Of a stretch of 64,000 nt of DNA, positions 31,434 to 41,582 are shown piece by piece (the stretch's first letter is position 1; each line of letters opens with the position of its first letter). Below the pieces are notes generated by a model that was not told the DNA's origin, did not search any database, and was given only the letters and a program-made list of their open reading frames with translations. The translations under genes were made by a program, and so were the position numbers. The DNA comes from Belliella buryatensis (GTDB taxonomy: Bacteria > Bacteroidota > Bacteroidia > Cytophagales > Cyclobacteriaceae), in the NCBI RefSeq assembly GCF_900188245.1, contig NZ_FZOK01000003.1, positions 62,001-126,000 on the forward strand, in the 5' to 3' direction.

Positions 31434-34049
31434 ATGAAAACGCAATTCGCCTGCATTATTTTATTTTTGACCCTGCTTTTTTCGGCATGTTCCTCTGAAA
31501 AAAATACTTTTACTAATAGGCTTTATCATAATACTACTTCAAGATACAATGCATACTACCTCTCGAATCTTAAAATTCAAGAGTTGGAAAATATAATCAA
31601 GAAAAATCACAAAGAAGATTTCAGTCAAGTCCTGCCAATTTTTTATCCTATAGATAGTGCTACCGTTGATCAGCATAGAGAACTATTAAAAGACGCAAGG
31701 GAACTATCCTCAAAAGCCATTGATTGGCATAGGATAAGCAAATGGGTAGATGACAATTATTTCCTCATTGGCATGGTAGATTATTATCAAGCTGATTTTG
31801 ATGATGCTATCAATACTTTCAAATACCTCAATGTCAACAGTAAAGACAGGAACTTGAGACATCGCAGTTTGATCCAGTTGATGCGGATTTTTATCGATCT
31901 CAAAAGCTATGATGATGTGGTATTCGTCATCGATTACCTTTCCAAAGAATCAAGAATCAACAAAGAAAATAGATTTCACCTCTTCAAAACTCTGGCTTAT
32001 TACTATGATAGTCAACAAGACGTGGAAGGAAAAATTGGTGCTTTAGATAGGGCTTTGAATTATACCAAAGACAAAAAGGAAAAATCTAGAATCAATTTTA
32101 TCCTTGCGCAACTTTATCAAAGAGAAGGGTTGGATGCTCAAGCATATAATCTCTACAATGAAGCTCAAAAAGGAAATCCACCTTATGAAAGAAGTTTCTT
32201 TGCGCAACTGTATGCCCAACAAGTAGCCGAACTCAACCGCTCGAAAGATGTACGGAGAGTGAGAAGCTATTATGATGACCTTTATAAGGATAGTAAAAAC
32301 AAAGAGCTAAAAGATGTGGTGCTTTATGAAAAAGCACTATTTGAGTTGAAGCAGGATGAAAAAGAAGAGGCTGTCAACCTACTGATTAGAGCAGCTCAAG
32401 AGCAAGGAAACAACCCTATTCAGAAAGGCTATATCTATCAAAAATTGGCTGAAATCAGCTTGGACTTTGACAAGGATTATAGAGCGGCTAAGTACTATCT
32501 GGATAGTGCCTTGATGAATTTCAGGCCAATAGATTCTGCCTTTGATCAAATTCAAGCTCAAAAAGGCATTTTAGATGATTATGTCACCCATTTTGAGACA
32601 ATCACTAAAAATGATAGTCTGATCAGAATCAGTAAACTCAGTCCAGAGGAACAAGATCTGATAGCAACCAATTTTATCAAGTCAGAAGAAGAAAGACTGA
32701 TGAAAGAAGCCGCAGCAAAAGAAAAAAGCAAAAGTAACAGCGGGATTTTTGATAATTTATTGGCATTTGGCGGTCGAGGTAGTGGGGAAAGCTTCTACTT
32801 TGACAATGCCGTCGCTATGCAACAAGGAGCAATTGACTTTACCCGCAACTGGGGCAATCGTCCCCTCCAGGATAACTGGAGGAGGAGTAACCAAAGTTTT
32901 GCCACAAGCAGTGGTGAGGTAGAGGAAGACCCTGAGATAGCCGAAGAGGAGAGCACAGAAGAGAGCATCTTTGAGCAAATTCCTACAAAAGAAGCCTTAC
33001 TCGGACAAATCCCAAACTCTGAGGAAGACATTAACAGACTCAACAATGAGCTGGAAATAGCCTACTTTGAGCTTGGTAAGCTACTATTTTTTGATTTCAA
33101 AGAACCTGAATTTTCAATTGAAAATCTCGAAAGCTTGATTACCAGTTATCCCAACACAATCAAGAAGCCAGAGGCATATTATATACTCTATCTAGCGCAA
33201 AAAGAAGGGAGAGGAAATCCTGAACTCTATAGCCAAAGACTCAACCGTGAATTCCCAGAGTCACCATTTACTTTCTCGGTCAATAACCCCGACCGAGTGT
33301 CTGGAAATAGAGCTTACATAGCCTCTTCCAATCAGTATAAAATCGCCTATGAATTGTACCAGAATAGAAATTATACTGAAGCTAGAAAAATCCTTCGCAG
33401 TACTTTAGAAGAATACCCGCTCACTAGAAATACTGATAAAATTCTTTTATTAGATGTGATGATTTCTGGAAAGCTCGATGATAGGGACAGATATAAAACT
33501 AGGCTCGAAAACTACATTCAAAATACAGAAAATCCGGAGCTGTCAAAAATGGCAAGAAATATGCTAATAGCACTTACTGGAGAAAAACCAGAAGTAGAGA
33601 AAGAAGCTGAAGACCTCGATTCCGAAACCGAGCCTATTGCTGAGCCTGATTCAGAAGAAGATGATGAAGCCGGAGAGTCACCATACAAAGAAAATCCTAA
33701 TCAAACACATATCTTTGTGATCGTCTTAGAACCAGAAAAGTCTCGAGATGCCAAGAGTCTACTTGGCGACTTAGAAAGCTTTCATAACAGCAATTTCTCC
33801 AATTCAAGACTTAGAACTGGCAATATGAACTTGAATCGGGAAAATGCCATTTACATCGTGAGTCCATTCAACAATGCCGAAAAAGCCTTGGAATACAGAG
33901 ATAAATTCATGGAAGTCTTCTCCACTGAATCTATTAATAATGAAGATAAGGCAAATAGTTTCTTGATATCAATCGAAAACTTCCAAGAGCTCAACAAAAG
34001 AAAAAACATAGAAGAGTATAGAAACTTCTACAAGAAAACATACAAATAA
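31434..34049 (+). CDS. sprE: TPR-repeat lipoprotein SprE/PorW (type IX secretion)
   Basis: 871 residues, close to the length of Flavobacterium SprE. Lipobox FSAC at about 17-20. The N-terminus has the family signature NRLYHNTTSRYNAYYLSN. Tetratricopeptide-like helical repeats fill about 100-400 and 500-720 (for example DYYQADFDDAINTFKYL and YQREGLDAQAYNLYNEA). An acidic low-complexity linker follows (about 695-730), and the C-terminal portion (about 740-871) forms an alpha/beta domain. SprE/PorW is a lipoprotein needed for type IX secretion and gliding in relatives. The other core genes lie 4-10 kb away on the opposite strand. Confidence 0.85.
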   Translation: MKTQFACIILFLTLLFSACSSEKNTFTNRLYHNTTSRYNAYYLSNLKIQELENIIKKNHKEDFSQVLPIFYPIDSATVDQHRELLKDARELSSKAIDWHRISKWVDDNYFLIGMVDYYQADFDDAINTFKYLNVNSKDRNLRHRSLIQLMRIFIDLKSYDDVVFVIDYLSKESRINKENRFHLFKTLAYYYDSQQDVEGKIGALDRALNYTKDKKEKSRINFILAQLYQREGLDAQAYNLYNEAQKGNPPYERSFFAQLYAQQVAELNRSKDVRRVRSYYDDLYKDSKNKELKDVVLYEKALFELKQDEKEEAVNLLIRAAQEQGNNPIQKGYIYQKLAEISLDFDKDYRAAKYYLDSALMNFRPIDSAFDQIQAQKGILDDYVTHFETITKNDSLIRISKLSPEEQDLIATNFIKSEEERLMKEAAAKEKSKSNSGIFDNLLAFGGRGSGESFYFDNAVAMQQGAIDFTRNWGNRPLQDNWRRSNQSFATSSGEVEEDPEIAEEESTEESIFEQIPTKEALLGQIPNSEEDINRLNNELEIAYFELGKLLFFDFKEPEFSIENLESLITSYPNTIKKPEAYYILYLAQKEGRGNPELYSQRLNREFPESPFTFSVNNPDRVSGNRAYIASSNQYKIAYELYQNRNYTEARKILRSTLEEYPLTRNTDKILLLDVMISGKLDDRDRYKTRLENYIQNTENPELSKMARNMLIALTGEKPEVEKEAEDLDSETEPIAEPDSEEDDEAGESPYKENPNQTHIFVIVLEPEKSRDAKSLLGDLESFHNSNFSNSRLRTGNMNLNRENAIYIVSPFNNAEKALEYRDKFMEVFSTESINNEDKANSFLISIENFQELNKRKNIEEYRNFYKKTYK

Positions 34050-34076
34050 AAGTAAACACCTTCATTTTATTGAATA

Positions 34077-36350
34077 ATGACCCAAAAATTAATTAAGTAT
34101 ATCTGGATCATATTTGCAGCTAGCCTCTTAGGCTTTATCATTTTTGTATGGTCTGTGAGTATCAATTTCCTAGGTCTTTATGGCGAACTCCCAAATTTCA
34201 AATCTCTTGAAAACCCTCAAAGCGAGCTAGCCTCAGAGCTATATTCAGCAGATGGGGTTCTCCTAGGGACATATTTTAGAGAAAACCGAAGTCCTGTAAC
34301 TTACAATGACCTAGCTCCCAGCTTGATCAATGCGCTAATAGCTACTGAAGACATTCGTTTTAAGGAGCATTCGGGAATCGATTTCCAAAGTATGGGGAGA
34401 GTACTTTTCAAATCTATTATCCTAAGACAAGGTGCCGGAGGTGGTAGTACACTTTCCCAACAGACTGCTAAAAACCTATTCAAAACGAGGACTTCAGAGT
34501 CCCAAGGGCTACTCAGCAGAGTTCCTGGCTTACGCATGTTGATCATCAAGACCAAGGAATGGATAGTTGCGGCCAAGTTGGAAAGAGCTTACACTAAAAA
34601 TGAAATATTAACCCTTTACCTCAATACCTCCGAGTTTGGTAGCAATGCCTATGGGATCAAAACAGCTGCAAAGACGTTTTTTGACAAAACACCTAATGAT
34701 CTCAATATTCAGGAATCTGCTGTTTTAGTCGGCCTTTTTAAGGCACCCACCTATTACAGCCCTGTATTTAATCCAGAAAATTCTTTAAGAAGAAGGAATA
34801 CGGTTTTGGCACAGATGGAAAAGTACGATTTCATCAACAAAGCTGAATTTGATTCCTTAAGGGCACTACCTATAGAATTGAATTACAAAGTCCAAAGCCA
34901 CAATGAAGGTATGGCTCAATACTTCAGAGAAGTTGCCAAAGCTGAGTTGATCAAATGGACCAAAGAAAATCTCAAACCAGATGGGACTAGCTATGATCTC
35001 TATGGTGATGGGCTGAAAATATATGTAACCATAGATAGTCGGATGCAGCGCTACGCCGAAGAGGCTGTAGACGAACACATGCGAGATCTTCAAAAAAGAT
35101 TCGAACAAGAAATGGGCAATAGAGACCCTTGGATTGATGAAAATGGACGAGTAATTCCAAACTTCCTTGAGACACAAGTCAAAAGAACAGAAGCGTATAG
35201 AAACCTCGCGCGTCGATTTGAATCACACCCAGACTCAATTCAAATTAAGCTGAATGAAAAGAAAAGAATGAGGATCTTCTCTTGGGAAAAAGGTGAAATA
35301 GACACCTTGATGAGCACCATGGATTCACTTCGACATTATAAAAAGCACCTTCAGACTGGCTTTGTATCCATGGATCCAGAGACTGGCCATATCAAAGCAT
35401 GGGTTGGTGGTATCAATCAGAAATACTTCAAATATGACCACGTAAGACAAGGGAAAAGACAGCCTGGTTCTACTTTCAAACCATTTGTTTATGCCGCTGC
35501 AATAGAAAACGGATACAGCCCATGCTACTCAGTCATCGATCAACCTGTGGAAATCAACATTCCAGGTCAGCCCACATGGAGTCCAAAGAATGCCGACGGC
35601 AAGTTTACCTATGAAAAAATGACTATCCGTCTAGCGATGGCTCAATCCATCAACTCCGTGACAGCTTATATGATGAAAAAGCTCAGTCCAAAAGTAGTGG
35701 TGGAAACTGCTAGAAGACTTGGAATCACCAGTGATCTAGAAGAAGTACCTGCATTAGCATTGGGTACAAATGATGTCTCAATTTATGAAATGATAGGAGC
35801 ATTTGGCACATTTGTCAATAAGGGAGAGCACATCACACCTTTCTTTATCGATAGAATAGAGGATAAAAATGGAAACCTACTTCATCAATTCACCCCAAGA
35901 AAACGACCAGCCATGTCAGAGGAGCATGCTTATCTGATGGTCTATATGCTCAGAGGGGGATTTGAAGAAGAGAAAGGTACCTCACAGGGCGTGCCCTATG
36001 CGCTACGTGAAGGAAATGAACTAGGCGGTAAAACAGGGACTACCCAAAATGCATCTGATGGCTGGTACATGGGTATCAGCAAAGACTTAGTATCTGGCGT
36101 ATGGGTAGGTGGTGATGATCGAGCCATCCACTTCAGAAGCTGGGTCAATGGGCAAGGCGGTAGGACGGCTAGGCCAATCTGGGTAAAGTACATGGAAAAA
36201 GTCTATGCAGATCAATCTTTGGGAATTACCAAGGGGCCTTTCCCTAGACCCGAAAGACCACTCAGCATAGAAATCGACTGTGATCAGTATGAAAGACAAA
36301 GCAATAGATTCAGTGACTTTGACTATGATGCTAAGAAGAACGACTTCTAA
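34077..36350 (+). CDS. class A penicillin-binding protein (PBP1a type)
   Basis: 757 residues. One N-terminal membrane helix (about 8-30), then a GT51 glycosyltransferase domain with the catalytic Glu in ATEDIRFKEHSGID and GGSTLSQQTAKNLF. The C-terminal transpeptidase has the SxxK motif in PGSTFKPF, the SxN motif in AQSINSVTAY and KTG in GGKTGTTQNASDGWYMG. It polymerises and cross-links peptidoglycan on the periplasmic face. It starts 27 bases after the sprE-like stop, so they may be co-transcribed. A terminator hairpin follows immediately before the uvrC promoter. Confidence 0.95.
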   Translation: MTQKLIKYIWIIFAASLLGFIIFVWSVSINFLGLYGELPNFKSLENPQSELASELYSADGVLLGTYFRENRSPVTYNDLAPSLINALIATEDIRFKEHSGIDFQSMGRVLFKSIILRQGAGGGSTLSQQTAKNLFKTRTSESQGLLSRVPGLRMLIIKTKEWIVAAKLERAYTKNEILTLYLNTSEFGSNAYGIKTAAKTFFDKTPNDLNIQESAVLVGLFKAPTYYSPVFNPENSLRRRNTVLAQMEKYDFINKAEFDSLRALPIELNYKVQSHNEGMAQYFREVAKAELIKWTKENLKPDGTSYDLYGDGLKIYVTIDSRMQRYAEEAVDEHMRDLQKRFEQEMGNRDPWIDENGRVIPNFLETQVKRTEAYRNLARRFESHPDSIQIKLNEKKRMRIFSWEKGEIDTLMSTMDSLRHYKKHLQTGFVSMDPETGHIKAWVGGINQKYFKYDHVRQGKRQPGSTFKPFVYAAAIENGYSPCYSVIDQPVEINIPGQPTWSPKNADGKFTYEKMTIRLAMAQSINSVTAYMMKKLSPKVVVETARRLGITSDLEEVPALALGTNDVSIYEMIGAFGTFVNKGEHITPFFIDRIEDKNGNLLHQFTPRKRPAMSEEHAYLMVYMLRGGFEEEKGTSQGVPYALREGNELGGKTGTTQNASDGWYMGISKDLVSGVWVGGDDRAIHFRSWVNGQGGRTARPIWVKYMEKVYADQSLGITKGPFPRPERPLSIEIDCDQYERQSNRFSDFDYDAKKNDF

Positions 36351-36377
36351 AAATAAATAATTTAGCAATTCAAATTA

Positions 36378-36403
36378 ACAGCCTCTAGTGAGGCTGTTTT
36401 TTT
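36378..36403 (+). terminator. rho-independent terminator after the PBP gene
   Basis: ACAGCCTC pairs perfectly with GAGGCTGT around a TAGT loop, followed by seven T residues. The T run abuts the uvrC -7 motif. Confidence 0.85.
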
Positions 36404-36410
36404 ATATTTG
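36403..36410 (+). promoter_or_regulatory. TAnnTTTG -7 element upstream of uvrC
   Basis: TATATTTG directly after the terminator T run, seven bases before ATG 36418. It supports independent, short-leader transcription of uvrC. Confidence 0.55.
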
Positions 36411-36417
36411 TAAATCT

Positions 36418-38223
36418 ATGGAAGCATCTTTTTACACTCCTGAAGAATACAATTTACTCCCCGACCAACCTGGAGTCTATAAATACTACAATGATTCCAA
36501 AGAACTCATCTATGTAGGGAAAGCAAAAAGCTTAAAGAAAAGAGTTGCCAGCTACTTTGTCAAAAACGCAGGTGTCAATCATAAAACCCGTAGAATGGTC
36601 AGAGAGATCCGACAGATTGAAATCACTCTAGTAAACTCTGAATTTGATGCGCTTCTATTAGAAAATAACTTAATCAAAAAAACACAACCCAAATACAACA
36701 TCCTATTAAGGGATGATAAGACCTACCCTTACCTGATATTGACTCAGGAGAATTTCCCACAAATCTTTCCTACTAGGAAAATGATCAAAGGGCGAGGAAC
36801 ATACTTTGGTCCCTTCGCAAGTGTAAAGGCTATGAACAATGTCTTAGATTTGATTAGGGGACTATTCACAATCAGAACTTGTAAGCTTGATCTAAGCCCT
36901 TACAAAATTGCAGAACAGAAATATAAGGTTTGTTTAGAGTATCACATTGGCAACTGCCTTGGCCCTTGTGAAGGGCTGCAAGGTGAACATGCTTACATGA
37001 AAGATATAGAACAAGCCAAACATATCCTCAAAGGTAATCTGGGTATTGCCAAGAGTTATTTCAAGCAAAGAATGCAGGAGGCTGCAGAAAAGTACGAGTT
37101 TGAGAAGGCACAAAGATTCAAGGATAAATTAGACTTGCTTGAAAAATATCAAGCCAAGTCTATGGTCGTCAATCCAAGTATTAGAGACTTGGATGTCTTT
37201 ACAATTGTCACTGATGAGAAGCTAGCATTTGTTAACTTTTTGAAAATCAAAAATGGTAGTATCAACCTGACCAAGACAGTAGAGTTAAAAAAGAAACTAG
37301 ATGAAACAGAATCTGAACTACTCCTTACAGCCATCATCAGACTTAGGGACCAATTCAATAGCGAATCGCCAGAAATTCTCGTCAATATTGAATTCGAAGA
37401 AGCTGTGGAAGGGCTCAATATTGCAGTCCCTAAAATAGGAGATAAAAGACACCTAGTAGATCTTTCTTTGAAAAATGCCAAATACTATAAGAAAGAAAAG
37501 GCTTTGGCTGCAGGAGATGTTCAAGACAAGAAGTTCAGGGTACTCAAGCAACTTCAATCTGATCTCTCACTCAAGGAGCTTCCCGACCACATAGAATGTT
37601 TTGACAATTCCAATATTCAAGGGACCAACCCTGTTGCTTCAATGGTTTGTTTTCTTAATGGCAAGCCAGCCAATAAGGAATATAGACATTACCATATCAA
37701 AACAGTAGAAGGGCCCAATGATTTCGCTTCCATGACAGAAGTGGTAGGCAGGAGATACAAAAGACTACTGGAGGAAGATAAGCCACTTCCAAAGTTGATT
37801 GTGATCGATGGTGGTAAGGGTCAGTTATCTTCTTCTGTTGAGGCTTTAAAAACTCTAGGTATTTACGGGAAAGTCCCTATCATTGGGATAGCCAAAAGGC
37901 TAGAGGAAATCTATTTTCCTGAGGATTCCTATCCAATTCATATCGATAAAAAATCAGAATCTCTAAGGCTACTTCAGAGAATTAGAGACGAGGCACACCG
38001 TTTTGCAATTACTTTTCATAGGGAAGTAAGAAGTAAGCATGCCTTTGGGACTCAGCTTACTGAAATAGATGGAATTGGATCTGGTACGGCTGAGAAGCTC
38101 TTGAAACATTTCAAATCAATTAAAAAAATCAATGAAGCTAAGCCAGAAGAAATCGAGCAATTGATCGGTAAAAATAAAGCAGCAATTCTGATTAAAGGAT
38201 TGAATAAAAAAAGCGGCGATTGA
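36418..38223 (+). CDS. uvrC: excinuclease ABC subunit C
   Basis: 601 residues, normal length. UvrC makes both incisions in nucleotide excision repair. N-terminal GIY-YIG nuclease: GVYKYYNDSKELIYVGKAKS. The UVR motif near 225-240 (EKAQRFKDKLDLLEK) binds UvrB. The C-terminal RNase H-like nuclease has ECFDNSNIQGTNPVASMV with a catalytic Asp and IVIDGGKGQLSSS. A helix-hairpin-helix end (TEIDGIGSGTAEKLLKHFKS) binds DNA. ATG 36418 is preferred to a GTG at 36388 inside the terminator. The stop codon falls in the stem/loop junction of the downstream terminator. Confidence 0.97.
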   Translation: MEASFYTPEEYNLLPDQPGVYKYYNDSKELIYVGKAKSLKKRVASYFVKNAGVNHKTRRMVREIRQIEITLVNSEFDALLLENNLIKKTQPKYNILLRDDKTYPYLILTQENFPQIFPTRKMIKGRGTYFGPFASVKAMNNVLDLIRGLFTIRTCKLDLSPYKIAEQKYKVCLEYHIGNCLGPCEGLQGEHAYMKDIEQAKHILKGNLGIAKSYFKQRMQEAAEKYEFEKAQRFKDKLDLLEKYQAKSMVVNPSIRDLDVFTIVTDEKLAFVNFLKIKNGSINLTKTVELKKKLDETESELLLTAIIRLRDQFNSESPEILVNIEFEEAVEGLNIAVPKIGDKRHLVDLSLKNAKYYKKEKALAAGDVQDKKFRVLKQLQSDLSLKELPDHIECFDNSNIQGTNPVASMVCFLNGKPANKEYRHYHIKTVEGPNDFASMTEVVGRRYKRLLEEDKPLPKLIVIDGGKGQLSSSVEALKTLGIYGKVPIIGIAKRLEEIYFPEDSYPIHIDKKSESLRLLQRIRDEAHRFAITFHREVRSKHAFGTQLTEIDGIGSGTAEKLLKHFKSIKKINEAKPEEIEQLIGKNKAAILIKGLNKKSGD

Positions 38224-38240
38224 AACCAATCGCCGCTTTT
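38209..38240. terminator. bidirectional terminator between uvrC and gldN
   Basis: AAAAGCGGCGATTG pairs perfectly with CAATCGCCGCTTTT (14 bp) around AAAC. The uvrC TGA lies at the loop edge, and gldN ends four bases beyond. A/T runs on both sides serve both convergent units. Confidence 0.88.
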
Positions 38241-38243
38241 ATT

Positions 38244-39056
38244 TTACCATTCCCAAAGGGCATTTTCCCAATCGAGAAGTCTATATTCAAAATCTAAAGC
38301 ATCTAAAAAGGCTTGTAATTCTTGATTTGGATGATTTGGATTTACCATATCTACAATCAAGGCGTCATCTTTATTAGCATACTTCCTAACCACTGACCTG
38401 AACAATCTCAAATCAAAGGCCTGATCATAACCTAGTTCTTTTGATGAATTTTGGAAATTTATCCATTTAGCCTCCGGATGATCTTGGAAATGATTGTAGA
38501 AATCCTTGAATCTAATGAAAGCAATGGTTTTCTGACCAGCATTTGAATTAGTCTCAGAAGGCATTACAAGCTCTATATACTTCACATCAAATTTCGTCTG
38601 AGAATGATGCCTATCAAATAGAAAATCTTCTCTGAAATCTAAGTAATACAGATTCTTCATAAAGATGCTATCGCCATTTGCTGCAATCCAGAAATTATTC
38701 TGGAATTCTGCAATAGATAGTGGCTTAGTGAAGTCCTCATCTGCGAATACCTCCAAAGCATTGTCCTCTACTACAGCTTTGTAAATATTGGTCATGATCC
38801 CGTTAGACTTGGCATCCCCAGAACCGTAGAGCGGCAAATTGTACTTCTCTCTTAGATCAATTCGTCTCCAAACCGCAATCTGATACATTTTATCATCTTC
38901 GCGGATTGGTCTAATTGAAAATACGGTGTCTTTCTTGAATTGCCTGTCACCTCCACCTGATGGATTCATGCTCGTAGGCACTTGAGCCATCAGATCAGTG
39001 TTGAGATACAATCCCAAGAAGACCAACAACCCGATTAATTTAGCATGCTTTTTCAT
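38244..39056 (-). CDS. gldN: type IX secretion / gliding protein GldN (PorN)
   Basis: 270 residues. A signal peptide (about 1-24, ending LMAQ) targets it to the periplasm. Family sequence features include KDTVFSIRPIREDDKMYQIAVWRRIDLREKYNLPLY near the N-terminus and a C-terminal DFEYRLLDWENALWEW. GldN forms, with GldK, a ring associated with the outer membrane, and is needed for cargo export. It is last in the minus-strand porP-gldK-gldL-gldM-gldN order, 30 bases after gldM. Confidence 0.93.
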   Translation of the reverse strand: MKKHAKLIGLLVFLGLYLNTDLMAQVPTSMNPSGGGDRQFKKDTVFSIRPIREDDKMYQIAVWRRIDLREKYNLPLYGSGDAKSNGIMTNIYKAVVEDNALEVFADEDFTKPLSIAEFQNNFWIAANGDSIFMKNLYYLDFREDFLFDRHHSQTKFDVKYIELVMPSETNSNAGQKTIAFIRFKDFYNHFQDHPEAKWINFQNSSKELGYDQAFDLRLFRSVVRKYANKDDALIVDMVNPNHPNQELQAFLDALDFEYRLLDWENALWEW

Positions 39057-39086
39057 ATGCTGTATGTTTCACGCCGAAGCGTATGA

Positions 39087-40685
39087 TTACTTGATAATAA
39101 CATTTGAAATCTGTGGAGCAGGCAAAGTCGTTTTAATTTTTCTATTCTGGAAATTTGTTCTGGTAATCTCTGTTACTCTGATCACCAAACGATCTCCAGG
39201 TCTAGCTTGCTCTGCTAGGTTTCTAATACTAACTGTTTCACCAGCTATACTCACAGAACCTCTTGGAACTTCACTTCTAACTAAGGTAATCTCTCCACCA
39301 GTCACTTCGAATTTTGCATCTCTTGCCATAGTTCTTGCAAAAGTAGGCTCAGCTACAGCTTTAATCAAGATACTTTGAATCGGAGAGATACCCTGACTCA
39401 TGTCTATCGGACCTTGTGTGGTAGAAGGAACTATGGTTGGCATAGGTACTGGCTTGATATCATAGCTCACATCATCAATTTTATTGCCTCCACTACTTAC
39501 ACCGATCACAGTCTTGCCAGAAGGTCCAGGGATAATTGTAACTTGTCCAGGTCTTGTGCCTGCAATTGCAGTGCCATTAGATACAGAAAATGAAGGTGAA
39601 TAGCTATTTCCTAAGGCAGGAACATCAATGAATAAATCATTAGCACAATCTGCATAGAGCTGATTGACCACCTCAGATGTTACTTTTACAACTGGCTGAG
39701 CAACGAAATATTCGTATTCAATATCCAATACCTGATCTTCTCCACCTACATTGGTGATGATTTCACCCTTGATTACTCTTCGAGACAAGCCTCTATCATC
39801 GTATGATCCAGGGCTAGCTGTAAATTCAATCTTACCGAAACCGTTTGTTACTGGCACTTCTCTACCGTCCACAAGCATTTTTGGGACATCTGATGATGAA
39901 CTTGAAGCGATGAACATATCGGCTTCAAATTTAGTCCCAGCGGCTACTACATTAGACAATGCAGCTATTCTTGCTTGAACGATATCTGCTTTGTAATAGA
40001 ACGAACCAATAGTGTTAGTAATTGCTACTAATGACTCACTTTCTACATTCAAAACTTCATTTTGAAACTGAGAAATCAAAGTCAACACAGCACCAATCGG
40101 AGACTTGACGAATGTCAAATTCACAAAGTCCTTTGTTCTTACGTCAGGGTCATTCTTGAACAAATCTATTTCTTTTGCATCTTTGGCAATTGGCTGAAAA
40201 TTCATTTCAATACCTATTTCCTTTAACATTGCAGAAACTTCCTCAGGATACTTATTCAAAATTTCCTGCATTTCATATCCTTTGCGGTTATTGTTGAATA
40301 TATTTCCAGGAATATCTACGTTTTTCAATGCAGAAGTCTTGAATTGTCCTTGATCATCTACAGCATTGGACGCAGTGATCAATTCTTGCTTCATAGACTC
40401 TAAGTAAGTGAATACTTCAGCAGACTTTTTACGGATTTCTTGAGCTACTTTTACTTTTGGAACATCCTTTTCATTATTACCTTGTTGCTCTACAGTACCA
40501 GCAATGGACTGCACAGCAAACTCGTTCTTTTGTATGTAGTTCTTAGATGTTCTTTCTAGACCATCATTAATCAATACAAATTTTTGTAGGATTTGATTAG
40601 ATACCTGTAGTGCTAACAATGCCGTTAACACAAGATACATCATCCCGATCATCCGTTGTCTAGGGGTTTCTTTACCTCCGGCCAT
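39087..40685 (-). CDS. gldM: type IX secretion / gliding motor protein GldM (PorM)
   Basis: 532 residues. One N-terminal membrane helix (about 13-33) in ETPRQRMIGMMYLVLTALLA, a family signature, then a long periplasmic part of several domains: an alpha-helical domain (about 40-220) followed by beta-rich domains (about 225-532). GldM dimers span the periplasm and, with GldL, form the proton-powered motor that drives secretion and gliding. It starts 43 bases after gldL and is followed by gldN. Confidence 0.95.
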   Translation of the reverse strand: MAGGKETPRQRMIGMMYLVLTALLALQVSNQILQKFVLINDGLERTSKNYIQKNEFAVQSIAGTVEQQGNNEKDVPKVKVAQEIRKKSAEVFTYLESMKQELITASNAVDDQGQFKTSALKNVDIPGNIFNNNRKGYEMQEILNKYPEEVSAMLKEIGIEMNFQPIAKDAKEIDLFKNDPDVRTKDFVNLTFVKSPIGAVLTLISQFQNEVLNVESESLVAITNTIGSFYYKADIVQARIAALSNVVAAGTKFEADMFIASSSSSDVPKMLVDGREVPVTNGFGKIEFTASPGSYDDRGLSRRVIKGEIITNVGGEDQVLDIEYEYFVAQPVVKVTSEVVNQLYADCANDLFIDVPALGNSYSPSFSVSNGTAIAGTRPGQVTIIPGPSGKTVIGVSSGGNKIDDVSYDIKPVPMPTIVPSTTQGPIDMSQGISPIQSILIKAVAEPTFARTMARDAKFEVTGGEITLVRSEVPRGSVSIAGETVSIRNLAEQARPGDRLVIRVTEITRTNFQNRKIKTTLPAPQISNVIIK

Positions 40686-40728
40686 ATTATTTCTCTAAAA
40701 GATTAAACATTTTTATACAAAATGGGGC

Positions 40729-41532
40729 TTAACCTTTCATGGCTGATAACATACCACCATATATTTTATTCAATGAACTCACATTGGCATTCAATTTCGC
40801 CAATTCATTTTTGAAGGCTTCAGTCTCTTTACCTGCTTCATTCAGACCTTCCAAAGCAGAAGTCATATTTGAATAAAACTTATTCAAAGTCTTCACGTGA
40901 GAATTTGCATCTTGCAACTCCATTTCATAGACATTATTCAAAGCAGCCAAATTTTTGGTTACTGCTACTACTTGTGTATGATATTCTTTGGCGTCTGTAG
41001 AAGCTGAAGACATTTCAGTCAAGGCAGCAGCTGTTTTACCATAAGATTGATTAATATCAACCAAGGTCTTAGATGCTGTTTTTACATTTTCCGCATATTC
41101 ATTGGTAGCGACTGCCGCATCAGACAACTTACCCATTTTCTCGGCAGAAGAAGCAAGATTTTGCATTCCCTTACCTAAGCTTTCGATTAATTCAGGTCCA
41201 ATTTTAGCATTTTCAAGCATTTCATCTAGTTTTTGAGTAGAGCTAGGACCAGCGGCAACTTTAGCTGCTGCCCTACGCTCTGCTGGAGTGTCACCAGCTA
41301 ATTCTGGGTAGACTTTAGTCCAATCTAGCTCTTCATGTTTTGGCTCAAAGGCAGAAAGGAAAAAAATAACAGCTTCTGTTGAAAGACCGACACCGATCAT
41401 CAAACTTGCAAAAGGCCAATCCAAGATTTTGAACATCGCACCAAGGATAACGACTGCTGCACCGATACCATAAATCTTTGGCATAATAGAGCCATAAAAC
41501 TTATACTTAAATGATTGTTTGTTCTGTTCCAT
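40729..41532 (-). CDS. gldL: type IX secretion / gliding motor protein GldL (PorL)
   Basis: 267 residues. Two membrane helices near the N-terminus (about 16-34 and 38-60, GIGAAVVILGAMFKILDWPF and LMIGVGLSTEAVIFFLSAFE) carry charged residues of the stator-like motor, including the conserved Glu in STEAVIFF. The rest is a long cytoplasmic helical region with coiled-coil character. GldL forms a pentamer around GldM helices and converts proton flow to movement. It lies between gldK and gldM. Confidence 0.95.
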   Translation of the reverse strand: MEQNKQSFKYKFYGSIMPKIYGIGAAVVILGAMFKILDWPFASLMIGVGLSTEAVIFFLSAFEPKHEELDWTKVYPELAGDTPAERRAAAKVAAGPSSTQKLDEMLENAKIGPELIESLGKGMQNLASSAEKMGKLSDAAVATNEYAENVKTASKTLVDINQSYGKTAAALTEMSSASTDAKEYHTQVVAVTKNLAALNNVYEMELQDANSHVKTLNKFYSNMTSALEGLNEAGKETEAFKNELAKLNANVSSLNKIYGGMLSAMKG

Positions 41533-41582
41533 TTTAATTAAAAGTGTAATTGTACGTGATTAAGTTATTTTAGAGTTGTTTA

